Assembly: GCF_002261335.1 (NCBI RefSeq)
Contig: NZ_NEVL01000003.1
Location: forward strand, 1,302,001-1,366,000
Reading direction: 5' to 3'
Source: Bordetella genomosp. 1
GTDB taxonomy: Bacteria > Pseudomonadota > Gammaproteobacteria > Burkholderiales > Burkholderiaceae_B
DNA: 64,000 nt
Within the stretch, counting starts at the first letter, position 1. The number at the start of each line of letters is the position of its first letter. Positions 49,079 through 58,031 of the stretch are shown here, piece after piece. Below the pieces are notes generated by a model. It did not search any database and was not told the origin of the DNA. It saw only the letters and a program-made list of their open reading frames with translations. Position numbers and translations under genes: made by a program.

Positions 49079-49092
49079 ATTCGTATACGAAT
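49079..49092. promoter_or_regulatory. GntR/FadR-type operator upstream of ehuB
   Basis: Perfect palindrome ATTCGTATACGAAT. Its core TCGTATACGA fits the TNGTNNACNA site of FCD-type GntR repressors. It lies about 65 bp upstream of the ehuB start, and no GntR gene is in the window. Confidence 0.55.
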
Positions 49093-49108
49093 CAAAATCC
49101 AACAAAAA

Positions 49109-49130
49109 GGGGCAGGATCGCTCCTGCCCC
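49109..49130 (-). terminator. Hairpin between two binding-protein genes
   Basis: GGGGCAGGA-TCGC-TCCTGCCCC with A-rich sequence on its low side, so it fits a terminator on the minus strand for the branched-chain-type binding-protein gene located above it. Confidence 0.75.
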
Positions 49131-49168
49131 CTGGGGAAACCGCCGAATTCAGCCTAAAACGTAAGCAA

Positions 49169-50329
49169 TCATTTCGGCCCGGCGTAGCCGAACTTGCCGT
49201 CCTTGATGATGCCCATCACGCGCGCGCGCTCGTCGAAGCCCTGGTGATTCTGGGCGCTGATGTTGAGCACGCCGTTGGGCACGACCAGGTCGCGCGTGGT
49301 TTCGAGGGCGTCGCGCAGCGCCTTGCGGAATTCCGGCGTGCCGGGCTTGGCGCCGGTCTTGAGCGCGCGGCCGGCGGCCGAGTCGAGCAGCATCCAGGCG
49401 CCATAGGCGTCGCCCGCGAACTGGGTGAGCGTGTTGCGGCCGTACTGCGCCTCGTACTTGTCGGCGAACGACAGCGCCACCGGCTTGACCGGGTTGCCAT
49501 CGGGCAGCTCGCGCGCCACCACGCCCGGCCCGGTCGGGAACAGCGTCCCCTCCACGTCCTTGCCGCCCACCTGCAGGAACTCCAGCGTGCCGATGCCATG
49601 GGTCTGGTAGATCGCGCCCTTGTAGCCGCGCTCGTGCAGGGTCTTCTGCGGCAGCGCGGCCGGCGTGCCCGAGCCCGCGATGAGCACCGCGTCGGGCTTG
49701 GCGGCCATCACCTTGAGCACCTGGCCCATCACCGAGGCATCGGTGCGCTGGAAGCGCTCCTGCGCCACCACCTTGAGGTCGGCACCGGCCGCCGCCTCGA
49801 ACTCCTTCCACCACGAGTCGCCGTACGAGTCGGCGAAGCCGATGAAGGCGACGTTGCGGTAGCCCTTCTTCTTCATGTCGTCGACGATGGCCGAGGCCAT
49901 CAGCGAGTCGTTCTGGGGCATCTTGAAGGCCCAGGTGCGCTTCGGATCCGAGGCCGGCTCCACGATCACGGCCGACGCCGCGAGCGCCACCATCGGCGTG
50001 CCCGTCTCGGCCAGCACGTCGAGCGAGGCCAGCGCGGCCGCCGTGATGTTCGGGCCCACGATGGCGTCGACCTTGTCTTCGGAGGTCAGCTTGCGCATGT
50101 TCTTGACCGCGCGGCTCACGTCGGTGCCGTCGTCCAGCACCACATAGCGCGCCGGCTCGCCGCCGAGCGTGGCCGGCCACAACCGGATCGCATTGTTGGT
50201 CTGGATGCCGATCGCGGCCGCCGGCCCGGTGGTGGACACATCGACGCCAATGACGATCTCGGCGCTCGCCGTGCCGCTCACGGCCAGGGCCAGCGCCACG
50301 CCGACGGCGCGCAGGGAAAGGGATTTCAT
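49169..50329 (-). CDS. Branched-chain amino-acid ABC transporter substrate-binding protein
   Basis: 386 residues. A signal peptide (MKSLSLRAVGVALALAVSG, cleaved after ASA) is followed by a Peripla_BP_6/LivJ-type domain: EIVIGVDVSTTGPAAAIG and VAFIGFADSYGDSWWKEFE. It is a periplasmic binding protein of the Leu/Ile/Val or short-acid type. No permease or ATPase of that class is next to it, so it must share a transporter encoded elsewhere. The start follows GCAGGC, a weak ribosome-binding site. Confidence 0.9.
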   Translation of the reverse strand: MKSLSLRAVGVALALAVSGTASAEIVIGVDVSTTGPAAAIGIQTNNAIRLWPATLGGEPARYVVLDDGTDVSRAVKNMRKLTSEDKVDAIVGPNITAAALASLDVLAETGTPMVALAASAVIVEPASDPKRTWAFKMPQNDSLMASAIVDDMKKKGYRNVAFIGFADSYGDSWWKEFEAAAGADLKVVAQERFQRTDASVMGQVLKVMAAKPDAVLIAGSGTPAALPQKTLHERGYKGAIYQTHGIGTLEFLQVGGKDVEGTLFPTGPGVVARELPDGNPVKPVALSFADKYEAQYGRNTLTQFAGDAYGAWMLLDSAAGRALKTGAKPGTPEFRKALRDALETTRDLVVPNGVLNISAQNHQGFDERARVMGIIKDGKFGYAGPK

Positions 50330-50725
50330 AGAAAGCCTGCAGGAAAAGAGAGAAATCGTGCGACGCCCAAAGGGCGCCGGATCGCCGTATTTTGCCTGAT
50401 GTGGATGGGCGGCGGGATTGGGGTTCTGCTGATGCGGGGGTGGCGAGGGGGGATGCAAGGACTGGCGGGGCGGCATCCGAGCGGACGGGCTCGCGGCCGA
50501 TGCAAAACGCCTGGCCGCTAAAGACCCTTTGAATTCTTCTGCATCACAGTTCTGACTGGGCTGCTTTCGACCCTAAGCAGCCGTTCGGCAGCGGTGTGCC
50601 CAAACCGGCATTCGCCTAGCGCGAGGCCGTCAGGAAGAAATGCAAAGGGCGGCGGGCCTGGCCTAAGCCTCCCGCGAAAGCCGCGATCGGCGTCAGAGCC
50701 TCGCTGGGGACGCACGGATCAGCAG
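50330..50725. other. Left edge of the foreign island
   Basis: 396 bp with no gene. The first 190 bp are the upstream region of the binding-protein gene. From about 50522 the sequence changes in character. CTGCTTTCGACCCTAAGCAGCCGTTCGGCAG at 50560-50590 resembles an intergenic repeat that I know from alphaproteobacterial genomes. Confidence 0.5.
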
Positions 50726-53700
50726 CTATTCGAAACTCTGCTCGCCTTCCCGATCGCGCTTGCTCTCATTTTCGATCCAGCGTTCGAGTCCGGGCAGCAT
50801 GTCAGTGACCCATTGCCGAACCTCGCCTCCAACATCGTCACCCAGCGTTGTGATAGCCGCGCGACGCCGAACCAGGATATCGGCGAGCGAGCCGCTCCAG
50901 CTGCGCGGATGCAGCCGCGACCAGATATCACCGAGGAACGCCCGCTTGTCTGGCGCGTGGCCCAATATTTCCAGGAAGAGCGTGGAGACACCATTCTCCT
51001 CTTCGCCCTGCTGCCGCTTGAACATGGGGATGCTTTCCCCGAGCAGCGGATAGCGCCGATCCGGATCGATATTCGCCCACTGAACAAGGGTCTCGGCGCC
51101 GACATCCTCCACCGGCGTGCCAGACCCGAAGCCCCCCTCAAACAGCCTCCGATTTCTCGGCATGAGTTCGGGGAGCAGGAGTTCGTCGAGTGCGAGCAGG
51201 GGATGGGTCTCGAAGATCGCCTTGAGGACATAACCGAGATCGTAGGACGAGAGATAGACGGTCTCCAGTCCGGCCCGGACACGACCGCAGATTTCCCGCA
51301 ATGTCGCCTCTCCATCGGGTCCGGCGCAACAGACCCGAATAACGGTATGCAGCCCAAAATCGTGCAACGACTGCTTCTTTCCGAAGTCAGCTCGCAGTAG
51401 CAGCTCACGGCCAACAGCGATCAAGGATGGCGCACGTTGGCGGCCTTCTTCCCGATCGCGGTAGAAGTGCATGTGCAATATATCGAGCGCGATCTCGACG
51501 CCGTCGGCCAGATTGCCGATGTCGGTGAGCAGCGGGCCAAGCGCGTCGGCTGGAGACTCCCCGACACTGCCATTGGCGATGCTTTGAAAATTCCGCGCCG
51601 AAAGGACGCCACGTTCAATCGCACGCCGAAGCCGCGCTATGCCTTGGACATCGATAGCAACACGCGCCTGAAGATACGGCAGACTCGCGGCGAGATCGGG
51701 ATTCTGGATCACATCCTCTAGCGTAGCGTTGGCAAAGGCCGAATCCTTGGCGTGCGCGCCATGGATAAACCCGCCCAGTACCGTCGCATTCCGGCTGTCC
51801 GCCTCGGCGGCGGAGAAGAGGTCCAGCAGTTCCCTCCACATCTCATCAAGATCGGCGGCACCATCCGACAGGCCAATGCCGCATTCATAGGCGCGCTGCG
51901 GATTTTGTTCGACTAGCAGTTCGGCGATGAAGGCAGCGCGCGTCTCCGGGTCGTGCGCGAGTGCGGTGCCGATCTCTTTCGCCAACTGGGAGGCGCGCTC
52001 ATAGGGTTTCATGATGTCGCCGTCATCCGCATCGCCATCAGCCACATCCCAACCTAAACTGCTGCGCCCAAGTACGACCGCACGGGCCTGATGGAGAAGA
52101 TCGGTGGGTTTCAGGCGTTCGATGAGCGTTACGAGACGGGTGCGCACCTCATCCGGCATCTCGTTGCCCTCGAAGCGCAGCGCTGTGCGGAAGCCGATCC
52201 ACCCCTCGATCCAAGGTCGCTCGGAAGAAAAGTGGGTCGCTGCCCGTTCGAGCGCATCGTGGCAGGCGCCGAAGTGCCACAGCGCTCTTACGCTGTGGGC
52301 AAGGTGCTCCCTTGCGTTTTCGATCATTGGCGAGAGCTCGACCGCCAGGTCGACCGCGCCGTTGTACCAGGCCCAGATGTCACCATAGGTCGGCGGGTGC
52401 CAGCCATAGTCCCGTGACCGAGCGCCGAAGTCGAAGTCGCTGGATGAACTGAAATGGTGCGCCTTCAGCAGCGCATCGAGGGCGACGCCGGCGCAGCGCA
52501 CCAAAGCCGGTTCACCCGATTGCGCGAACCGGCGAACGAGCGCTCGCCGCTGATCTGGCAAAGCTTTGGTGCCGGACAGGTGCAGGTGAAACAGCTCGGC
52601 GAACATGTCCGATGCCGAGTTGTTGTGGTGGTCGGACGATTCAGCGGAAAGGAACCACGCAAGCAAAGTTGCCGCGCGGTCAAACAGCGGCGGATCGTAA
52701 GCGAGGAGCTTGATCAACCGTATCCATTGCCACCGGTTGCTCGACTGCGGATCAAGTATCTCGCCGCCATTTGGGCCGGCAATATCTCGCTCGATCCTCG
52801 CGAGTACGGCATCGGGCGCGACCGGGGCGATGTTGGTGATGATCTGAAGGCCGTCTTCTCCCAACGCCGCAAGATCGCCGAGTGGCCCGTCGGCACGGAG
52901 CCAGCGCTCGACCGCGGCCCGCGCCTCGGCGCTGTCATGCAGATAGCCGAGGCGGCGCGAAAGGGACTTCTGCATCCGCGTTGTAAGCGACGCGCAGAAG
53001 CGATCGAAATCGGCTGGCGATATGCGTTCAAGGGCGAACCCTGCGAGAGGGTTGGCGATCGCATGCGGCAGGATGGCGCGCCACCGTCCCCGCAGCTGCG
53101 CGATCCCCCGCTGTCGAAGAGCGTTCAGCGCCGCATATATCGCCGCCACTGGAACACCGCGAATAGCGGCGACTCGCGCAAGTTCGCCGCCTTCCGAAGT
53201 GTCCTCGCCATCGATCGAATAGAGCAGGGCAAGGTCTTCGGCAGCGGAAAACAGATCCCGGTCAGGCTCGTTGCGCTGATGAAAAATCCGCTCGAAGAGG
53301 TCGCGGCTCTTGAGCTTTCCCAGGGTTTCGCCTTTTCCGAGCGTGTCGGCGAGAGCGCGCGCCACGCGGAAGTTGCCGTCGCTGAACTCCGATATGGTTC
53401 GCCGGTCGACCTGAGTCACATTGGGGAAGGTCTTTTCCAGCCACCGCTCCACCATTTCGGGCGATGCTGATTGCAGGCGAAAGACCTCGGTACGCTCGGG
53501 CTCGTCGTCGCGAACATCATATTCGACAGTTAAGAGACTGACTTGGCTCCCCGCTTCCGAACAGATGCGGGCCAGTTCGCTGTGCGTCGCCGGGTTGCAG
53601 TTGTCGACGATCAGGATCGCGCGTTGCCGTGCGAGCACCAACTGGCGCGCCATGTCCCGTGCGGTCGGGTCAGTCTCCGCCGAATAGTCGGTATAGACGG

Positions 53701-54502
53701 CGAGCCCCGGATCGAGCGGCACCTCGCCTACACCATCCTCGAACAGTGCCTGCACGAGACGAGTCTTTCCGAGACCGGACAAGCCGATCAACCGGATACA
53801 TTGGCGAGCTTTGGTCAGAGAGACGCGAAGCCGGGCGATACCCTCGCCGATGGTGAGTTGCTCGCGGTCGCTCGTTCTCTCATCGGTTAGGCAGGCCTTG
53901 TCGTTGAAGAGATAGGGCGTCTCCTCGCTCACGCCGACGCCGCACCAATCGCCGATGCTGCTCCAGCCCGACATACCGATGCCGAGCCGCGTGCGGACCC
54001 AGGCGGCAATTCCAGGATAGTGATTGACCCATGTCGCCAGCCGGTCGCGATCGTAGAAGTCGCTATGCAACTGCCTGGCCTCAGGCAGATAGTCGAGCTG
54101 CGCCCGGATCGCATCGCGACGATCGCTCAGCGGCTTGTCTGCGACCGATCCTTGCGCGCTGACGATGATGTAAGCGCCCGAGCGAGCGGCGAGTTCGGCG
54201 ATGACCGGCCGTAGTACGCCGCCAGGACGCATCTCATCGCGGATTGCGCTCGCCGGCATGTCGGGCTTTTTCACCTGAAACCCTGTGTGCTGGCGCGGCA
54301 CGAAATCCGGCCTCGGCAGTGCGGACGGGCACTCGACCCGGACATCAAGCCCGCCATCGGGCGCATCCTGATTGCCGCCAGAGGTTACCGACGAACTGGG
54401 GCAACCCTGCGCCCGCAATTCTGCCAAGGCGAGACGTGCGACGAGTGTCCGCAGATCGGCGTCATTGAGGTCGGCGACTTGTGCGCCAGTAATTTCGAAC
54501 AT
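50726..54502 (-). CDS. Nuclease-STAND NTPase protein, candidate anti-phage defence
   Basis: 1258 residues in one open frame. Residues 1-170 look like an Mrr-type PD-(D/E)XK nuclease: GGNQDAPDGGLDVRVE (Asp53) and TGFQVKKPD (Gln76, Lys78). Residues 215-390 form a P-loop NTPase with Walker A GLSGLGKT (240-247) and Walker B AILIVDN (Asp300), the STAND/NACHT-like type. The remaining 850 residues are helical, without recognised motifs, and are likely a sensor. This order is that of Avs-type anti-phage proteins. No signal peptide or membrane segment. It stands alone, with base composition unlike its neighbours. A ribosome-binding GGGGG lies 13 bp before the ATG. Confidence 0.75.
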   Translation of the reverse strand: MFEITGAQVADLNDADLRTLVARLALAELRAQGCPSSSVTSGGNQDAPDGGLDVRVECPSALPRPDFVPRQHTGFQVKKPDMPASAIRDEMRPGGVLRPVIAELAARSGAYIIVSAQGSVADKPLSDRRDAIRAQLDYLPEARQLHSDFYDRDRLATWVNHYPGIAAWVRTRLGIGMSGWSSIGDWCGVGVSEETPYLFNDKACLTDERTSDREQLTIGEGIARLRVSLTKARQCIRLIGLSGLGKTRLVQALFEDGVGEVPLDPGLAVYTDYSAETDPTARDMARQLVLARQRAILIVDNCNPATHSELARICSEAGSQVSLLTVEYDVRDDEPERTEVFRLQSASPEMVERWLEKTFPNVTQVDRRTISEFSDGNFRVARALADTLGKGETLGKLKSRDLFERIFHQRNEPDRDLFSAAEDLALLYSIDGEDTSEGGELARVAAIRGVPVAAIYAALNALRQRGIAQLRGRWRAILPHAIANPLAGFALERISPADFDRFCASLTTRMQKSLSRRLGYLHDSAEARAAVERWLRADGPLGDLAALGEDGLQIITNIAPVAPDAVLARIERDIAGPNGGEILDPQSSNRWQWIRLIKLLAYDPPLFDRAATLLAWFLSAESSDHHNNSASDMFAELFHLHLSGTKALPDQRRALVRRFAQSGEPALVRCAGVALDALLKAHHFSSSSDFDFGARSRDYGWHPPTYGDIWAWYNGAVDLAVELSPMIENAREHLAHSVRALWHFGACHDALERAATHFSSERPWIEGWIGFRTALRFEGNEMPDEVRTRLVTLIERLKPTDLLHQARAVVLGRSSLGWDVADGDADDGDIMKPYERASQLAKEIGTALAHDPETRAAFIAELLVEQNPQRAYECGIGLSDGAADLDEMWRELLDLFSAAEADSRNATVLGGFIHGAHAKDSAFANATLEDVIQNPDLAASLPYLQARVAIDVQGIARLRRAIERGVLSARNFQSIANGSVGESPADALGPLLTDIGNLADGVEIALDILHMHFYRDREEGRQRAPSLIAVGRELLLRADFGKKQSLHDFGLHTVIRVCCAGPDGEATLREICGRVRAGLETVYLSSYDLGYVLKAIFETHPLLALDELLLPELMPRNRRLFEGGFGSGTPVEDVGAETLVQWANIDPDRRYPLLGESIPMFKRQQGEEENGVSTLFLEILGHAPDKRAFLGDIWSRLHPRSWSGSLADILVRRRAAITTLGDDVGGEVRQWVTDMLPGLERWIENESKRDREGEQSFE

Positions 54503-55309
54503 CGTTCTTCAACCCCCTTTCATCAAGTATAGGAGAGCATGCGGGAGAACAAAGAGCGGTCAAGCGATAGTTAGTCCGCCACGGCCGCGACCGAACTGCC
54601 AGCTGATCCGTCGCCACGGCACGAGCGCGATCCGGCGGAGAGGCTGTTGGGTCGCCATCCGCGCGCTTTCTGCTAGGTGCCGAGCGCTTGAATCGTCTCG
54701 AGATGCTTGAGCGCCGCGCTATCCAGGCCGTTCGTGAAGAAAAAGCGTTTGCCTTTCACGTCACCGAAGAGCTTCTTGAACCGATTGACGGTGGCGCCGT
54801 CATCGGCGCCGCCGGTGGTGCTGCCTATGCTATTTCCTCGAGAATGATCGGCGGCCTCGAAAGGGCCAGCCTGAACGAATGTCCGTTCAACACGATTTGC
54901 GGCTCAGAAGCTGCCAATGTGGTTCCGGCCCAGTTTTTGCTTTTTCCCGTAGGCCGCCTTGGTGATCGCCAAATGTCAGCTCTTGGCCGAAAGCGGCCGT
55001 TCTTCCTGGCCCCGGGACGAGGGACTAGCAGCCCACTTCATGATCAGACGCAGATAAACCTGCCGCGTACGGCTCGCCGCACATAAGGATCCAAGGGCGG
55101 AATGCTCACCCAAAGCTTGGCAAGGCATCACTGCTGATTCCGCACTGAGCGGGCCCCACCATGGCACCTCAAAACGTGCCTCGCCAAATTTTCATGACGC
55201 CTCCACCTTGCACCTCATCGCCCTCGACCAGTGCCCCGCCGGCCGGAATAGTGGGCGCAGAATTTGTTGCCCCTGCATTGCGCGAATTCTGGCTATCATC
55301 CGCAACACC
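54503..55309. other. Right part of the foreign island, gene remnants
   Basis: 807 bp without a complete gene. On the minus strand, 54673-54910 is an open stretch ending in KRFFFTNGLDSAALKHLE and then a TAG at 54673; it has no start and looks like the C-terminus of a broken gene. AAATGTCAGCTCTTGGCCGAAAGCGGCCGTTC (54971-55002) resembles a repeat common between genes in alphaproteobacteria. Host-like sequence resumes near 55200. Confidence 0.5.
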
Positions 55310-55999
55310 ATGCTGACCAAAAACTTAATCCCTGCAGCCTGCGCGGCCGCGCTGTGCGCACTTTCCCTGACCGCCACGGCGGCGCCCGAGGCGATGCCGT
55401 CGTTCGATTGCGCCAAGGCGCGCACGGGAGCGGAAAAGGCCATCTGCGCGAACCCGCCGCTCGCCGCGCTCGATGCGAGCATCGCCAAGCGCTTCGAAGA
55501 AGCGCGCAAATCCCTGGACGCGGCCACGGCCGACGCGCTGGTGCGCGACCAGCGCTATTTCATTGAGGTGCGCGACGCCGCCTTCGACAAGCCGTTCGAC
55601 AAGAACAAGCCGGTCGAGGAACTCGCGAGCCGCCTGAAGTACCGCGACGCGTTTCTCGCCTCGCTGGACCTGGCCGAGCGCAAGGGCTTCAGCGGCAGAT
55701 GGCGCAACCTCTCCGGCGAGATCACGCTCTGGAAGAAGCCCGACGGCGACATCCTGTACGAAGGCTCGAGCACCCAGCCGCACGACGGACGCTGGTCATG
55801 CAATGTCGAGGCGTCGGGCAAGGCGAAGGGCGACCGCCTGCAGGTCAAGAGCGTCGACACCAAGGGCTGGATGCTGAACCTGCAACGCAAAGGCGACGGC
55901 CTGGTCGTCGAGGAACAACGGCCCGGCGCGGGCTCGTCGAGCCCGCCCTATTGCGACCAGAACGGCACCTTGGCCGGCACGTTCTTCCCGATCCGCTGA
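55310..55999 (+). CDS. Secreted protein with LprI-like (DUF1311) N-terminal domain
   Basis: 229 residues. A signal peptide (MLTKNLIPAACAAALCALSL, cleaved after ATAA) precedes the DUF1311/LprI-type module PSFDCAKARTGAEKAICANPP. The two Cys there and two in SCNVEASG and YCDQNG would form disulfides. LprI-type proteins are linked to lysozyme inhibition or envelope stress in some bacteria; the role here is only inferred. The C-terminal 100 residues are not recognised. First host-like gene after the island. Confidence 0.8.
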   Translation: MLTKNLIPAACAAALCALSLTATAAPEAMPSFDCAKARTGAEKAICANPPLAALDASIAKRFEEARKSLDAATADALVRDQRYFIEVRDAAFDKPFDKNKPVEELASRLKYRDAFLASLDLAERKGFSGRWRNLSGEITLWKKPDGDILYEGSSTQPHDGRWSCNVEASGKAKGDRLQVKSVDTKGWMLNLQRKGDGLVVEEQRPGAGSSSPPYCDQNGTLAGTFFPIR

Positions 56000-56467
56000 G
56001 GGATAGGCGGCGTGACTGCGGGGCAGCGATGGATTTGCCGCCCCTGCCCCGCCCAACATCAACGCCAGCACACACCTTTAGGCCGGATCGGCCGATTCCG
56101 GCCATCCGGCGGATAGCGGGAATTACATAAGGTCCGGCGGGATACGCCATCGAGTAAGCCGTGCCGATGTCTTCCGGACCGGCCGGTGACTGACGGCCTG
56201 GGACACGGCCCCCTAAGACCGAGGCGGCGCCATCGTCCGACCGCATTCGACTCGAAGCGGACATAGGCCCAAGGACGAAAACCCGGTTGATGCTCGCGCA
56301 CGCGCTATAGCTTCCCGCGGCGTATCCATACCAGGGCTATCCCGCCCCTCGACCTCTGCCATCACAGCTTACGCGCCGCGCAAACCGGTGTTCAGCGCGT
56401 TGAAGAGGGCCTGCGACGACGGCGGATCGCACGCCAGAGCGGCATGGCCTACGGCGAGCCACTATGC
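56000..56467. other. Intergenic region before iron module 2
   Basis: 468 bp without a supported gene. It contains several GC-rich inverted segments (for example CCGGATCGGCCGATTCCGG near 56085) but no clear terminator or operator. Confidence 0.35.
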
Positions 56468-56489
56468 GATAATTGATAACGATTCCCAT
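56468..56489 (+). promoter_or_regulatory. Fur box upstream of ECF sigma gene 2
   Basis: GATAATTGATAACGATTCCC. The 15-mer TGATAACGATTCCCA matches the Fur inverted repeat TGATAATgATTATCA at 12 positions. It is about 20 bp upstream of the GTG start, so a bound repressor would block transcription. Confidence 0.7.
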
Positions 56490-56507
56490 TTATTGATAGC
56501 GCACGCC

Positions 56508-57008
56508 GTGGACTCTACACGCGATAGCCGGTTTTCCACCATTTATAAGAACGACCACCCGTGGCTGGAGCGGCGGCTGCGCAATGGGTTGCGCAACCGC
56601 GAGGACGCGGAGGATGTGGCGGGCGAGACGTTTACGCAGTTGCTTTGCCTACCGGCGCTGGAGCAGCTGAACGAGCCGCGGGCCATGCTGGTCACGATCG
56701 CCCGGCGCATTACGTGGCGGCTGTGGCGGCGGCGCGAGCTGGAGCAGGCTTGGCTGGAGACGTTGCGCTCGCAACCGGAGCCGCTGGAGCCGTCGGCCGA
56801 GGAGCGGGTGCAGACTTTGCAAGCCTTGCAGGCGCTCGATACGGCGCTGGACGGGCTGTCTGCAAAGGCCAGGATGACGTTTCTTTTTAGCCAGCTCGAT
56901 GGGATGACGCACGTGGAAATCGCGACGCGGCTGAAGGTGTCGCCGACCATGGTGCGCAAGTACATCGTGCAGGCCCTGCGCCGTTGCTGCGAGGTGTTTG
57001 GAGTATGA
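56508..57008 (+). CDS. ECF sigma factor, FecI type (module 2)
   Basis: 166 residues with region 2 (NREDAEDVAGETFTQLLCLP) and region 4 (THVEIATRLKVSPTMVRKYIVQALRR). Start is GTG (MDSTRDSRFSTIY); a longer in-frame reading would run across the Fur box, so it is rejected. The stop overlaps the FecR start as ATGA. Codon use is less GC-biased than in module 1. Confidence 0.9.
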   Translation: MDSTRDSRFSTIYKNDHPWLERRLRNGLRNREDAEDVAGETFTQLLCLPALEQLNEPRAMLVTIARRITWRLWRRRELEQAWLETLRSQPEPLEPSAEERVQTLQALQALDTALDGLSAKARMTFLFSQLDGMTHVEIATRLKVSPTMVRKYIVQALRRCCEVFGV

Positions 57009-57949
57009 CGGCCTTGGATGCGCGCACCCGCGAGGCGGCGATTGAATGGCAAGTCTATTTATCCAGCGGGCAGGCCAGCGATGCGGACCGCGCGGCGTTT
57101 GACCGGTGGCTGGCGGAGAGCCCGAGCCACGGCGCGGCGTGGCAACGACTGAATGCGGCGCTGAACGGCACATTGCATGCGCTGCGGCCGGGGTTGCTGG
57201 CCGATGGCGATGCGCTGCGGCGCTCGCTGGTGGGGCCGCAGTTGGCCCAGCGCCGGCGGCTGGGCAAGCTGGCGTTGGCAGGTGGAGCGCTGCTGCTGGG
57301 CGCGGGCGTGGCGGACCGCTATGTGCCCGTGCAATCCCTGACGGCGGGCTATGTGACCCGCACGAGTGAGCGCCGGCGGGTGGCCTTGCCTGACGGCAAT
57401 ACGATGGAGCTGGATGCGCGCAGCGCGGCGTCGTGGGAGGGGCCGCACGCGGTGCGGGTGTCGGCGGGCGCGGCGATTTTTGAGGTGGGGAGCGGCCAGG
57501 GGCTGCAAGTACGCGTGCCGCAAGGCGAGGTCAGGCTCGGCCACGGCCGCGCCATGGTGCGCTGCGCGGCCGGACGCAGTTTCTGCCTGGCCTTGAGTGG
57601 GGCCGCGGAGGTGACCACGCTGGCAGGCGTGCGCCAGCCCCTGGCGCCAGGGCAGAGCGTGTGGTTCGATGCGCGGCAGGTGGGTGCGGTGCAGAACGAC
57701 CAGGAACACGCCGCCGCCTGGCAGAACGGCGAACTGGAAGTCCATGACGAGCCGCTGCAAACCGTGGTGGATGCGCTGGCCCGGTACCGGCCGGGCTGGC
57801 TGCGGATGTCGCCGCAGGCGGCGCGGCTGCGCGTGACGGGGCTGTTTCCGCTGGACGATGGCGACCGGGCGCTGGAGGCGCTCAGGAATACGCTGCCGAT
57901 CCGGTTGCAGCAGTTGGGCCGTTGGTACGTGATGATCGATCTGGCCTGA
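57005..57949 (+). CDS. FecR family anti-sigma regulator (module 2)
   Basis: 314 residues. Anti-sigma domain with EAAIEWQVYLSSGQASDADR, one membrane segment near 93-112, then a periplasmic FecR domain (VTRTSERRRVALPDGNTMEL) and a C-terminal STN-like segment ending LGRWYVMIDLA. It controls the sigma factor it overlaps and is paired with the siderophore receptor just downstream. It is only distantly related to the module 1 FecR. Confidence 0.9.
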   Translation: MTALDARTREAAIEWQVYLSSGQASDADRAAFDRWLAESPSHGAAWQRLNAALNGTLHALRPGLLADGDALRRSLVGPQLAQRRRLGKLALAGGALLLGAGVADRYVPVQSLTAGYVTRTSERRRVALPDGNTMELDARSAASWEGPHAVRVSAGAAIFEVGSGQGLQVRVPQGEVRLGHGRAMVRCAAGRSFCLALSGAAEVTTLAGVRQPLAPGQSVWFDARQVGAVQNDQEHAAAWQNGELEVHDEPLQTVVDALARYRPGWLRMSPQAARLRVTGLFPLDDGDRALEALRNTLPIRLQQLGRWYVMIDLA

Positions 57950-58031
57950 TTTTTTTTACGCGCCGGGTGTTTTTTCGATGGCGCCGATGCACATACAGGG
58001 AACGCGTGCTCACGCATCCACGGAGTGTTCC

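Noticed and set aside
49017-49168. Possible Fur-type site before ehuB
   Set aside because: The palindrome fits a GntR-type site better and the genes are not iron-related.
50330-50725. Search for an integrase attachment site at the island's left border
   Set aside because: No tRNA gene and no matching direct repeat at the right border could be seen.
54688-55086. Plus-strand frame of 132 codons in the island
   Set aside because: Overlaps the remnant and the repeat-like segment and has no family match.
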